64,000 nt of DNA from Castellaniella sp044508625 (lineage in GTDB: Bacteria > Pseudomonadota > Gammaproteobacteria > Burkholderiales > Burkholderiaceae_B): contig JBIQHJ010000003.1 in NCBI GenBank assembly GCA_044508625.1, positions 94,595 to 158,594 on the forward strand. The letters run 5' to 3'. The notes beneath the pieces were generated by a model, which ran no database searches, was not told the DNA's origin, and saw only the letters and a list, made by a program, of their open reading frames with translations. The position numbers and the translations under genes are program-made. Within the stretch, counting starts at the first letter, position 1. Each line of letters opens with the position of its first letter. Below are positions 23,643-31,815 of this stretch, piece after piece.

Positions 23643-23754
23643 CGGTCCGCCGGCATCGATACGTCGGCATCGATACGCCGGCACCGATCCACCGGCGGCG
23701 ATACGTCGGCATCGACACGCCGGCACCGATCCGCCGGCAGCGATACGTCGGCAT
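23643..23754. repeat. Minisatellite: 14-bp units in a 42-bp higher-order array
   Basis: Seven 14-bp units run from 23657 to 23754, preceded by a degenerate one. Units alternate in three types (CGATACGTCGGCAT, CGATACGCCGGCAC, CGATCCACCGGCGG), and the triplet repeats, giving a 42-bp higher-order period. Two more diverged units lie near 23796-23828. The 336-bp gap between the MaoC gene and the membrane-protein gene holds this array and no gene I can support. Confidence 0.85.
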
Positions 23755-23900
23755 GGCGGCTGGCCGGCTCGGTCCCTTTCGTATGCGCCGGCAGTATCGA
23801 TACGCCGGCAATCGGTACGCCGCCGCAGTGGCGCTCGCATCCGACGCGCCTCCATCTGGTATGGTGTCGCCATCATGCACATGGCTGTGGGTGAAAGGCG

Positions 23901-24248
23901 ATGTACGAGTCCAAACATCATGATTTGCTGCCCCTGCGGGATTTCGTGCGCCGGGTGCTGTCCCACGTCGCCTATGCCCTGGCGCTGATCCTCGGCACCT
24001 TGTGCCTGGGGGCGCTGGGCACGATGTGGTTCGAGGACATCACCTGGCATGACGCCGTCCTCAATACCGCCCTGATCGTGGGGGGCATCGGGCCGTCCAT
24101 CCTGCCGGCGACGGTCGGCGGCAAGATCTTCTTTTCGGTCTTCGGCATTTTCGTCGGGCTGGTGTTCATGGCGACCCTGGGCGTGGTCCTGGCGCCGGTG
24201 GCGCACCGCCTGCTCCACAAATTCCACCTCGACGGCGGGGACGCATGA
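23901..24248 (+). CDS. Two-helix ion-channel-like membrane protein without the K+ filter
   Basis: A 115-residue protein with two membrane helices (about 22-42 and 76-98) and a re-entrant-like segment between them. The segment WHDAVLNTALIVGGIGP-S (49-66) sits where a K+ channel has its pore helix and TVGYGD filter. It is followed by a typical ATVGGKIFFSVFGIFVGL inner helix. The filter reads VGGIGP, so K+ selectivity is not expected. Similar GG(M/I)GP proteins are, as I recall, widespread and uncharacterised. GAAAGG precedes the ATG, and its stop overlaps the DUF985 gene (ATGA). The role is unknown; an inner-membrane location is likely. Confidence 0.8.
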   Translation: MYESKHHDLLPLRDFVRRVLSHVAYALALILGTLCLGALGTMWFEDITWHDAVLNTALIVGGIGPSILPATVGGKIFFSVFGIFVGLVFMATLGVVLAPVAHRLLHKFHLDGGDA

Positions 24249-24763
24249 GCACGAACGCCTGGCGCGGCCTGGTCGATGGCCTGGGGCTGCGGCCCCATCC
24301 CGAGGGCGGCTACTACCGCGAGACCTTCCGCTCGGACCTGCGGGTGCCGTTCGGCGGCGGCCGGCGCGCGGCCGCGACCTCGATCTATTACCTGCTGGCC
24401 GAGGGCGCCTGCTCGGCCTGGCATCGGATCGACGCGGACGAGACCTGGTATTTCCATGCGGGTGGTCCGCTGGACTTGCACGTGCTGGCGCCCGACGGCG
24501 GGCTGTCGACCCATCGGCTGGGCGATCCGCTGGCGCATGCCGGCGCGGTGTTCCAGGCGACGGTGCCGGCGGGCCGCTGGTTCGCGGCCGAGCTCGTGGA
24601 TCCCGCGGACCATGCCCTGGTCGGCTGCGCGGTCGCGCCGGGCTTCGACTTCGGCGGCTTCGAGCTGGCGCGCCTCGACGACATCCAGCCGGCACTCGCC
24701 CGGCACGGGGACTGGATCCTGCGCTTGTTGAAGGGCGCCGATGGGCCCGAGGGCGCGAATTAG
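24245..24763 (+). CDS. DUF985 cupin-like protein
   Basis: A 172-residue cupin of the DUF985 family. It shows LRPHPEGGYYRETFRS near the N-terminus, TSIYYLLAEGACSAWHRIDADETWYFHAG (cupin motif 1 with the His/Glu set), and VPAGRWFAAEL plus GCAVAPGFDFGGFEL near the end. Structures of this family are dimeric jelly rolls with a sugar-phosphate-like pocket, but no enzyme activity is established that I know of. It is translationally coupled to the channel-like gene. A minisatellite starts immediately after its stop codon. Confidence 0.88.
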   Translation: MSTNAWRGLVDGLGLRPHPEGGYYRETFRSDLRVPFGGGRRAAATSIYYLLAEGACSAWHRIDADETWYFHAGGPLDLHVLAPDGGLSTHRLGDPLAHAGAVFQATVPAGRWFAAELVDPADHALVGCAVAPGFDFGGFELARLDDIQPALARHGDWILRLLKGADGPEGAN

Positions 24764-24835
24764 CCGGACGGGACGCCAAGGCCAGACGGGACGCCGGGAC
24801 CAGTCGGAACGCCAAGACCAGACGGGACTAGGGCT
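24764..24835. repeat. Minisatellite: four 18-bp units after the DUF985 stop
   Basis: Four 18-bp units close to CCAGACGGGACGCCAAGG run from 24764 to 24835, starting at the first base after the DUF985 stop codon. They fill the gap to the convergent EcsC gene and include its stop. The last unit is degenerate. Confidence 0.78.
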
Positions 24836-25640
24836 GATCGTCCTCGTACGCTCGCCGGACCGCCTCGGCGCCGTAGGTGCGTTCCAGGCGCCGGATGATG
24901 AAGTGCCCGCGCGCCATGTCCTGGAAATGATCGATGAAGGCCAGGTTGATCGCGGCTCCGCCGACGGCGCCGATGGCGGGGACGGCCTGCGCGGCCGCCT
25001 TGCTGGTGACGTCGGCGCCGAAGCGCTTGGCGATGCGGGTGATGAGCTGGACCATGACCGGCGCGCCCTCGGCGGCGACATGGTGCGCGGCGAGGAACTG
25101 GGTGGCGTCGGTGACCGACTTGGCGAGCGCCGCGCGCACGGCGAAATAGCCGCTCTCGGCGCCGTCGTCCGATCCCGTGCGGCCTCCCAGGGCAAAGACC
25201 TCGAGGCAGGCCACCCGGGTCCCGGCGCTGGCGATGGACTCGCCTTCGCCGCGGGCGATGTCGGCGATGGCGCGCAGCATCAGGGTGGTGGAGACCGGCA
25301 GCTCGACGGCCAGCGCCCCCAAGCCAAAGAAGCCGCCCACCCCGCCGCTGGCGGCGGCGCCGAGTTTGTGCCAGACGCGGGACGGCGCGGCGCCGGGACG
25401 GTCCTTCATGGTGGACAGCGCGGCGTCGGCCGCGCGCGTCAGGGCGGCGCGCGCAATGGCGTCGATGCGGGCGTTCCAGTCCCGAGGCAGGGCGCGCAGG
25501 CCGCGTTCGATGGGCGCCCCCAGCAGATTGGTCATGCGCGCCGCGAGGCCCGGGTTTTCCAGCAGGCGCCGGGCGGTCCGCAACTCATCGAGATCGGCGG
25601 CGGACAGAGGGGAAAGAGTGGATGGCATGGTGTGACCCAT
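24828..25640 (-). CDS. EcsC family protein
   Basis: A 270-residue protein with the EcsC-family glycine-rich hydrophobic core (GVGGFFGLGALAVELPVSTTLMLRAIA at about 90-115, FGADVTSKAAAQAVPAIGAVGGAAIN) and the conserved end FIDHFQDMARGHFIIRRLERTYG. The family is named after Bacillus EcsC; its function is unclear, and many members are membrane-associated. The start is uncertain: the frame runs up to 25736 through a minisatellite that would encode SPGV repeats, so ATG 25640 or 25628 is more likely. It is convergent with the DUF985 gene. Confidence 0.8.
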   Translation of the reverse strand: MGHTMPSTLSPLSAADLDELRTARRLLENPGLAARMTNLLGAPIERGLRALPRDWNARIDAIARAALTRAADAALSTMKDRPGAAPSRVWHKLGAAASGGVGGFFGLGALAVELPVSTTLMLRAIADIARGEGESIASAGTRVACLEVFALGGRTGSDDGAESGYFAVRAALAKSVTDATQFLAAHHVAAEGAPVMVQLITRIAKRFGADVTSKAAAQAVPAIGAVGGAAINLAFIDHFQDMARGHFIIRRLERTYGAEAVRRAYEDDQP

Positions 25641-25683
25641 GCCTTCGAGCATACGGTGGCGGAGGCCGCGGGTCAACGCCGGG

Positions 25684-25801
25684 GACGCGCCAGGGGACAC
25701 GCCAGGAGATACGCCAGGAGATACGCCAGGGGACACGCGCCCCTAGACGCGCCGAGGAACCACCGGAGGGATATGCCGGTGGGATGTGCCGGAGGGACGC
25801 G
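25684..25801. repeat. Minisatellites: 12-bp units, then 13-bp units
   Basis: Five 12-bp units close to GATACGCCAGGA run from 25684 to 25743. A short gap follows, then three 13-bp units close to CCGGAGGGATATG (25763-25801). They lie in the 275-bp spacer between the EcsC gene and the D-serine dehydratase gene. Read on the minus strand the first array is open in frame with EcsC, but the peptide is low-complexity and probably not translated. Confidence 0.78.
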
Positions 25802-25915
25802 GCGGAAAAGGCCGACCGGCTCCCGGCCCGCGAGTCGCCTTGTTCGATGCCTGCCAAGGAGGGGGGCGGCAAGGCCCGCTGCGAGCCCCTCGGCAAGCGC
25901 GTCTGCGCCGCCCGT

Positions 25916-27259
25916 TCAGGACCCTCCCCGCACCGAGGCACCGAGGCTCGCGCCGCGCGCCCTGAATTGCGCGCGGATCTCCTCGGGCACCAGCGAGCCG
26001 CCGGTGCTCCAGATCACGTGGGTGGCCTGGGCGGCCACCGGCGTGAGATCGTGCCGTTGCAGGTATCGCCGCCCGCGCGGCGAGCCCAGCAGCCAGCGCG
26101 GGCCGCGCAGGCCCGCGGCCGCCGAGGGCTCGATGGTGATGCTCTCGGTCTGCTCCAGGGCCAGGGCGTCCCGGAACAGCGTGTCGTCGTTCACCGTGAA
26201 CACGCCGGCCAGCAGGCGCGCCATGAGCGGGGCGACCAGCGGCGAGGCCTCGCCCACCGCCAGACCGTCGGCCTCGGTGCGGTTGTCCAGGCCGATGGCG
26301 TGGACCGAGACCGGGGCCCGGGTGCCGGCGGCCAGTTGCACCAGCATGCAGGGCGAGGCCGTGGGCTCGGCGAAAAAGCAATGCACGTGCGGGCCCAGCA
26401 GGCGCTTGAGGCCGTAGGTGATGCCGCCCGGGGCGCCGCCCACGCCGCAGGGCAGGTAGACGAAAAGCGGGTGGCCGGCGTCCACGGGCCGGCCCGCGGC
26501 GTGCAACTGGTCCACCAGCTCGCGCGCCGCCGTGGTGTAGCCGAGGAACAGTTCCTCCGACCGCTCGTCGTCGACGAAATGGGCCAGCGGGTCGGCCAGC
26601 GCCGCGGCGCGGCCCGAGGCGACGGCGGCCGCGTAATCGCCGGCATGCTCGACGACGCCGATGCCGCGGCTTCGCAGGCGGTCTTTCTTCCAGGCCTTGG
26701 CGTCCGCCGACATGTGGACCACTGACTTGAATCCCAGGCCCGTCCCGATCAGGCCGATGGCCAGCCCCAGGTTGCCCGTGCTGCCGACCGACAGGGTGTG
26801 GCAGCCCAGCCATTCGCGCGCCGGGCCCTGCGCCAGCCGCTCGCGGTCGCCGTCCGCGTCCAGCAGGCCCCCCTCCAGCGCGAGGCGCTCGGCCAGGGCC
26901 AGCACCTCGTGGAAGCCGCCGCGCGCCTTGACCGAGCCCGCCACCGGCAGGGCGTCGTCGCGCTTGAGGAACCAGGCGCCCTCGGCGTGCGCGCCGGGCT
27001 CGCCCGCCGGTGAAAGGCGCCGCTGCAGCGCGGGGATCGGCGACAGCGGCGAGGACAGCCGGCCGCCGGCGTCCCGCAGTTCCGGGAACACCCGGGCCAG
27101 CAGGCCGGCGCAGCGGTCGAAGCGCGCGTGCGCCACCGACGGGTCGTAGGGCAGGTCCAGGCCCCGGTCGGCCGGATCGTGCCCCGGAGACAGCCACAGC
27201 AGCGCCTCCTTGCGCCGCAGGCCGGCCAGTTCCTCATCGCTCAAGCCTTGGATGTCCAT
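25916..27259 (-). CDS. dsdA: D-serine ammonia-lyase (DsdA-like)
   Basis: A 447-residue PLP lyase of DsdA length. The Schiff-base lysine is Lys111 (PVAGSVKARGG). The phosphate-binding loop is in SVGSTGNLGLAIGLIG, and the central PCGVGGAPGGITYGLK motif matches D-serine dehydratases. The enzyme converts D-serine to pyruvate and ammonia; relatives also act on D-threonine. It is the last gene of a three-gene minus-strand operon after a DHDPS-family gene and an aldehyde dehydrogenase, with gaps of about 25 bp. That suggests it serves a pathway for a hydroxy-amino acid rather than general D-serine resistance. Confidence 0.9.
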   Translation of the reverse strand: MDIQGLSDEELAGLRRKEALLWLSPGHDPADRGLDLPYDPSVAHARFDRCAGLLARVFPELRDAGGRLSSPLSPIPALQRRLSPAGEPGAHAEGAWFLKRDDALPVAGSVKARGGFHEVLALAERLALEGGLLDADGDRERLAQGPAREWLGCHTLSVGSTGNLGLAIGLIGTGLGFKSVVHMSADAKAWKKDRLRSRGIGVVEHAGDYAAAVASGRAAALADPLAHFVDDERSEELFLGYTTAARELVDQLHAAGRPVDAGHPLFVYLPCGVGGAPGGITYGLKRLLGPHVHCFFAEPTASPCMLVQLAAGTRAPVSVHAIGLDNRTEADGLAVGEASPLVAPLMARLLAGVFTVNDDTLFRDALALEQTESITIEPSAAAGLRGPRWLLGSPRGRRYLQRHDLTPVAAQATHVIWSTGGSLVPEEIRAQFRARGASLGASVRGGS

Positions 27260-27283
27260 GCCGCATGCCCCCGTGTCGCGCGC

Positions 27284-28765
27284 TCAGGCGTTCATGTACC
27301 AGATCACCTTGGTCTGGGTGTACTGGTCGAAGGCCTCCAGCCCCTTGTCGCGGCCGCCGAAGCCCGAGAGCTTGTAGCCGCCGAAGGGAGCGGTGATGTC
27401 GCCCTCGGAGAAGCCGTTGATCGACACCGTGCCCGCCCGGATGCGCCGCGACACGCGCTGGGCGCGGCGCACGTCCAGAGTGTAGAGCGAAGCGGCCAGC
27501 CCGTACTGGGTGTCGTTGGCGAGCGCCACGGCCTCGTCCTCGGTCTCGAAGGTGGTGACCGCCAGGATGGGGCCGAAGACCTCCTCCTGGAACAGGCGCA
27601 TGCCCGGGTCGACGCCCTCGAAGATCGTCGGCTCGACGTACCAGCCGCTGCCTAGCTCGGAATGGATGCGCCCGCCGTGCGCGAGGCGCGCGCCCGCCGC
27701 CGGAGCCTCCTCGAGGAACTGGCGCACCTTGTGGAAATGCGGTTCCTCGACCATGGGACCGATGCGCGTGGCCGGGTCGGTCGGCAGGCCCACCTTCCAG
27801 TCCGCCAGGCCGCGCTTGAGGCGCTCGACGACCGCGTCCTTGATGCCGGCCTGCACGATCAGGCGTCCGCCGCAACTGCAGTTCTCGCCCATGTTCCAGT
27901 AGGCGGCGGCCAGCATCTGGTCGATCGCCGTGTCCAGGTCCGCGTCCTCGAACACGATCTGCGGGCTCTTGCCCCCGCACTCGAGCACGATTTCCTTGAG
28001 ATTGCTCTCGGCGGAGTACTTGAGGAAATAGCGGCCGACCTCGGTCGAGCCGGTGAAGGACACCATGTCGACGTCGGGATGGCGGCCCAGCGGCTCGCCC
28101 GTCTCCTCGCCCGTGCCGGTGACCAGCGTCAGCGCGCCCTCGGGCACGCCGGCCTGGTGGGCGAGCTGGGTCAGGCGGTAGGCGCTGAGCGAGGTGAGCT
28201 CGGCGGGCTTGACGATCACCGAGTTGCCCGCGGCCAGCGCCGGGGCGACCTTCCAGGCGAACATCAGGGCCGGGAAGTTCCAGGGCAGCACGGCGCCGAC
28301 GACGCCGATGGGTTCCTTGACGATGAGGCCCAGGGCCTCGCCGCCGGTGGGCGAGATCCGGCCGAAGCATTTGTCGATCGCCTCGGCGTACCAGGCGAAG
28401 GTGTCGATCGTCGCCGGCATGTCGGTGTTCAGGCATTCGGTGATCGGCTTGCCGGCGTCCACGCAATCCAGCGCGGCGATCTCCTCGGTGTGCTCGCGGA
28501 TCAGCGCCACCCAGTCGAGCAGCACGCGCTTGCGCTCGGCGGGCGCCATGCCCGACCACGCGCCCGACTCGAAACTCGCGCGCGCGGCGGCGACGGCCGC
28601 GTCGACGTCGGCGGCCGTGCCCGCGGCGAGGGCGCCGATCACGGTGTTGTCGATGGGGCTGACGATCGGCATGCGGGCGGCCGAGGCCTGGAATCCCGGG
28701 ATGATCGGGCCGGCGTACAGCTTGCCGGCCCGGGCCAGGTCGTAGACGCGTTCAATGGCGGACAT
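27284..28765 (-). CDS. Aldehyde dehydrogenase family protein
   Basis: A 493-residue NAD(P)-dependent aldehyde dehydrogenase. The catalytic residues are readable: Asn163 (LPWNFP), Lys186 (VIVKPAE), Glu262 (LECGGKSPQ) and the nucleophile Cys296 in NMGENCSCGGR; cysteine is also present at 298. AGGAGG lies before ATG 28765; a frame continuation upstream is shadow sequence from the next gene. It oxidises an aldehyde to the acid. Downstream of a DHDPS-family dehydratase, alpha-ketoglutarate semialdehyde is an attractive substrate, but betaine-aldehyde-type substrates cannot be excluded. Confidence 0.94.
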   Translation of the reverse strand: MSAIERVYDLARAGKLYAGPIIPGFQASAARMPIVSPIDNTVIGALAAGTAADVDAAVAAARASFESGAWSGMAPAERKRVLLDWVALIREHTEEIAALDCVDAGKPITECLNTDMPATIDTFAWYAEAIDKCFGRISPTGGEALGLIVKEPIGVVGAVLPWNFPALMFAWKVAPALAAGNSVIVKPAELTSLSAYRLTQLAHQAGVPEGALTLVTGTGEETGEPLGRHPDVDMVSFTGSTEVGRYFLKYSAESNLKEIVLECGGKSPQIVFEDADLDTAIDQMLAAAYWNMGENCSCGGRLIVQAGIKDAVVERLKRGLADWKVGLPTDPATRIGPMVEEPHFHKVRQFLEEAPAAGARLAHGGRIHSELGSGWYVEPTIFEGVDPGMRLFQEEVFGPILAVTTFETEDEAVALANDTQYGLAASLYTLDVRRAQRVSRRIRAGTVSINGFSEGDITAPFGGYKLSGFGGRDKGLEAFDQYTQTKVIWYMNA

Positions 28766-28791
28766 GGGGCCTCCTGTGTCGGTGTGTGCGC

Positions 28792-29661
28792 TCAGCGCAG
28801 GGGTTGCAGGGCGATGTCCAGTTCGCGCAGGTCGGCGTCGGACAGGGGCTGGACGGGCGGGCGGCAGGCGCCGACCTTGTTCACCAGGATGTTGGTGGCC
28901 GCTTTCACCGCCGGGTTGTAGGGGTGGTTCCAGAAGAACAGGTTGGCGGGCAGCATGCGCTTCCACAGCTCGGCGGCCTTGCTGGCCTGGCCGGCCTGGA
29001 CCAGGTCGTAGAGCTCGACGGCCTGGCGCGGCATCGCGTTGACCGCGCCCCAGAAGCAGCCCTGGGCGCCGGCCACGAGGGCGTGGAAGGCGAAGGGGTC
29101 GGCGCCGTTGAACACCGGCAGGCCCTCGACCAGCAGCTCTTGCAGGCGCACGAAGCTGCCGCTGGTGTCCTTGAGGTACTGGATGTTGTCGATCTGTCGC
29201 AGCCGCTTGAAGAAATCCGGCGTGATGTCGAATCCCGAGTGCACGGGAATGTTGTAGGCCATGATCGGGGTCTTGACGGCCTGGGCGATCTTTTCGTAGT
29301 GGCTGTAGACGCCGTCGGGGGTCGGGCCCTCGAAGTAGGGCGGCAGCACCAGCAGGGCGTCGGCGCCCAGCCCTTCGGCGTGGAGCGAGGCCTCGATGGC
29401 GTCCTCGGTGCGGATGGCCGAGGTCTGCACGATCAGCTTGGCGCGGCCGCCGATGTGGCGCGCGGCCTCCTCGGCGATCCGGCGCTTTTCCTCGGTGGAC
29501 AGGAACGGGAACTCGCCCGTGCCGCCGCATACCGCGATGATGTGGACGCCGGCCTCGACCAGGGTATCGAGATGGGTCCGCAGGCGATCGTAATCGACCT
29601 TGGATCCATCATCGCTCATGGGTGTGCAGGCGGCGGCGCAAATGCCTTTCAGTTGACTCAT
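28792..29661 (-). CDS. Dihydrodipicolinate synthase family protein (KdgD/aldolase-like)
   Basis: A 289-residue TIM-barrel lyase with an intact active site: GGTGEFPFLS (carboxylate-binding loop, residues 46-55), Tyr136 in AYNIPVHSG and Schiff-base Lys164 in YLKDTSG. It lacks the substitutions seen in the other DHDPS-family gene at 21756. Members include 5-dehydro-4-deoxyglucarate dehydratase and a hydroxyproline-pathway deaminase; both make alpha-ketoglutarate semialdehyde, the substrate of an aldehyde dehydrogenase such as the next gene. ATG 29661 is preferred over 29712 on alignment. It is the first gene of its operon, divergent from the TRAP genes at 29875. Confidence 0.9.
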   Translation of the reverse strand: MSQLKGICAAACTPMSDDGSKVDYDRLRTHLDTLVEAGVHIIAVCGGTGEFPFLSTEEKRRIAEEAARHIGGRAKLIVQTSAIRTEDAIEASLHAEGLGADALLVLPPYFEGPTPDGVYSHYEKIAQAVKTPIMAYNIPVHSGFDITPDFFKRLRQIDNIQYLKDTSGSFVRLQELLVEGLPVFNGADPFAFHALVAGAQGCFWGAVNAMPRQAVELYDLVQAGQASKAAELWKRMLPANLFFWNHPYNPAVKAATNILVNKVGACRPPVQPLSDADLRELDIALQPLR

Positions 29662-29743
29662 TGTTGTCTCGCTAGTTATGGCAAGGGGCGGTGGGAAGCG
29701 GCCGGGGCGCATGCGGAACGGGAAAACCCCTAGCCGAAAAATT

Positions 29744-29762
29744 ATTGGATACAGGATCCAAT
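29744..29762. promoter_or_regulatory. Palindrome ATTGGAT-N5-ATCCAAT, putative GntR operator
   Basis: ATTGGAT and ATCCAAT, separated by ACAGG, form a perfect 7-bp inverted repeat in the AT-rich spacer between divergent operons. An 18-bp relative (14 matches) lies before the GntR gene at 33658-33675. One FCD-type regulator controlling both spots is the simplest explanation. Confidence 0.6.
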
Positions 29763-29874
29763 GACTTTATACTACTGAAAATCGCTTGTGCGGTCAACGA
29801 AGTCCGCATGTGTCATTTCCGGCGAATCCGGGCTGGCGCAGCCGCCCACCGCCATCCGTCAGAGGCAGTAGCTC

Positions 29875-30465
29875 ATGCTCGATGAACACCACCCCGCCCA
29901 GCCGATGAGATGCGCGGCCAGGCCCGCGCCCAACCGCATCAAGGCCGTCATGGCATGCGTGGACAAGATGAATCTCGCCTTGCGCTGGACCGTCGGATCG
30001 ATGCTGTTCACGATGGTCGTGATCGTCTTCCTGCAGATCGTGGCCCGCTTCGCATTGCCGCGGCTGGGCATCGTCATCTCGGTGCCATGGACCGAGGAAC
30101 TGGCCCGCTACCTGATGATCTGGTGCATATTCCTGGGCGCGGCCGCGGCCACCCGCTCGGGCGACCTGATCGCCATGGACACCCTGACGACCGCGCTGTC
30201 CTCGGAAAACGGCTGGAAGGTCAAGCTGTTCGCCTACCTGGTGACGATCGGCTTCTTCCTGTTCCTGATCGTCATCGGCGTGCACTGGATGGGCTTCGGC
30301 TTCATGGAGACCTCCACCGTCATGGGGATCCCCATGAGCGTCGTCTACCTGGCCATGCCCGTGGGCGGGGTGCTGGCCGTGATCAACATCGCGGTGCGGG
30401 CAATCGAGGGCCACTACGGCATGCGCCGGGCCCGGCGCGCCATCGTCGATACGGCCGTGCAATGA
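29875..30465 (+). CDS. TRAP transporter small permease, DctQ family
   Basis: A 196-residue protein with four predicted helices after a polar N-terminus of about 35 residues. VPWTEELARYLMIWCIFLGAAAATRSG is the DctQ signature loop and helix. GAGGCAG stands before the ATG; later in-frame ATG codons exist within the polar N-terminus, so the start is moderately certain. It opens the Q-M-P operon at 29875-32811, divergent from the DHDPS/aldehyde dehydrogenase/DsdA operon, whose substrate it probably imports. Confidence 0.87.
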   Translation: MLDEHHPAQPMRCAARPAPNRIKAVMACVDKMNLALRWTVGSMLFTMVVIVFLQIVARFALPRLGIVISVPWTEELARYLMIWCIFLGAAAATRSGDLIAMDTLTTALSSENGWKVKLFAYLVTIGFFLFLIVIGVHWMGFGFMETSTVMGIPMSVVYLAMPVGGVLAVINIAVRAIEGHYGMRRARRAIVDTAVQ

Positions 30466-30509
30466 GCGCCGCCATGCCTGGCTCCAGATTCACATACGGA
30501 GGATGAACG

Positions 30510-31775
30510 GTGCTGACTTTTTCTTCCATGGCATTCCTGCTGGTCACGGCGGTCCCCATCTTCGCCGTCATGGGCATCAGCTCGCTGGTGCTGCTGCACC
30601 AGCAGGGGATCGACTACATCGCCGTCCCGCAGAACGTCTTCGAGGCGCTGGATTCCTTCGCGCTGCTCGCCGTACCGTTCTACGTGCTGGCCGGCAATCT
30701 GATGAAGGCGGGCGGCATCTCACGCCGGCTCATCGCACTGGCCACGGTTCTCGTGGGCTGGCTGCGCGGCGGCATGGGCGCCGCGTCGGTGCTGACGTGC
30801 ATGTTCTTTTCGACGATGTCGGGATCGTCCTCGGCCACCACGGCCGCGGTGGCCGGCACCATGGTGCCGGCCATGCAGGACAAGGGCTACCCAAAGCCGA
30901 CGGGTGCCGCCCTGGTCGCCGTCGGCGGCGAGCTCGGCGCCATCATCCCGCCCTCGCTGCCCATGGTGATCTACGGCCTGGTCGCCAACGTGTCCATCGG
31001 CAGCCTGTTCATCGCCGGCATCCTGCCTGGGCTGTTCGTCGGCCTGTCGCTGGTCGTCACGATCTGCATATACGCTCGGATCAAGGATTTCGACCGGGTG
31101 ACCCGCGTGCCCTTCAATATCTGGATCCGCAACCTGCTGCGCGCCACCTGGGATTCCCTGCTGGCGCTCATGATGCCGGTGATCATCCTGGGCGGCATCT
31201 ACTCGGGCATCTTCACCGCCACCGAGGCATCGGTCGTCGCCGTGGTCTATGGCTTCGTGGTCGGCGTGCTGATCTACAAAGAGGTCCGGATCCGCGAGTT
31301 CGTCGAGATCTTCTGCGAGTCGGCCATCATGACGGGCATGGTCATGCTGATCGTCGGGTTTGCCGCCTTGTTCGGCTATGCCCTGACGATCAACCAGATC
31401 CCGCAATATTTCGGCCACTTGATATCCGAGGTCGCCGCCAGTCCGCTGACCTTCCTGCTGATGGTCAACGTGCTGCTGTTCGTCGTGGGCACCTTCATGG
31501 AGGCGCTGGCCACCATCCTGATCCTGGCCCCCATCCTGGGCCCCATCGCCACGGCATACGGGGTCGACCCGATCCACTTCGGCATGATCTTCATCGTCAA
31601 CGTGGCGGTCGGCATGGTGACGCCGCCCGTCGCCATCAACCTGAACATCGCCAGCCAGGTCACGGGCGTGTCCATGGACGCGATGACCCGTCCCTTGCTG
31701 GTGTTCCTGTTCATCCTGATCATCGATACGCTGATCATCACGTTCGTCCCCGCGCTCTCTCTTGCGCTGTTGTGA
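30510..31775 (+). CDS. TRAP transporter large permease, DctM family
   Basis: A 421-residue permease starting at GTG 30510, with GGAGGA 8 nt before it. Landmarks are FEALDSFALLAVPFYVLAGN, TCMFFSTMSGSSSATTAAVAG, GGELGAIIPPSLPMVIYG and VTPPVAINLNIASQ. Eleven or twelve membrane helices are expected. It closely resembles the DctM at 16338, which suggests the two transporters arose from one another or import related carboxylates. Confidence 0.94.
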   Translation: MLTFSSMAFLLVTAVPIFAVMGISSLVLLHQQGIDYIAVPQNVFEALDSFALLAVPFYVLAGNLMKAGGISRRLIALATVLVGWLRGGMGAASVLTCMFFSTMSGSSSATTAAVAGTMVPAMQDKGYPKPTGAALVAVGGELGAIIPPSLPMVIYGLVANVSIGSLFIAGILPGLFVGLSLVVTICIYARIKDFDRVTRVPFNIWIRNLLRATWDSLLALMMPVIILGGIYSGIFTATEASVVAVVYGFVVGVLIYKEVRIREFVEIFCESAIMTGMVMLIVGFAALFGYALTINQIPQYFGHLISEVAASPLTFLLMVNVLLFVVGTFMEALATILILAPILGPIATAYGVDPIHFGMIFIVNVAVGMVTPPVAINLNIASQVTGVSMDAMTRPLLVFLFILIIDTLIITFVPALSLALL

Positions 31776-31815
31776 GTCGCCACTCGTCCTTAACCCACCC
31801 CCATAGGAAATGCAC

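Noticed and set aside
23003..23754. Possible CRISPR array
   Set aside because: The units are contiguous without unique spacers, only 14-16 bp long, and no cas genes are present. They are minisatellites.
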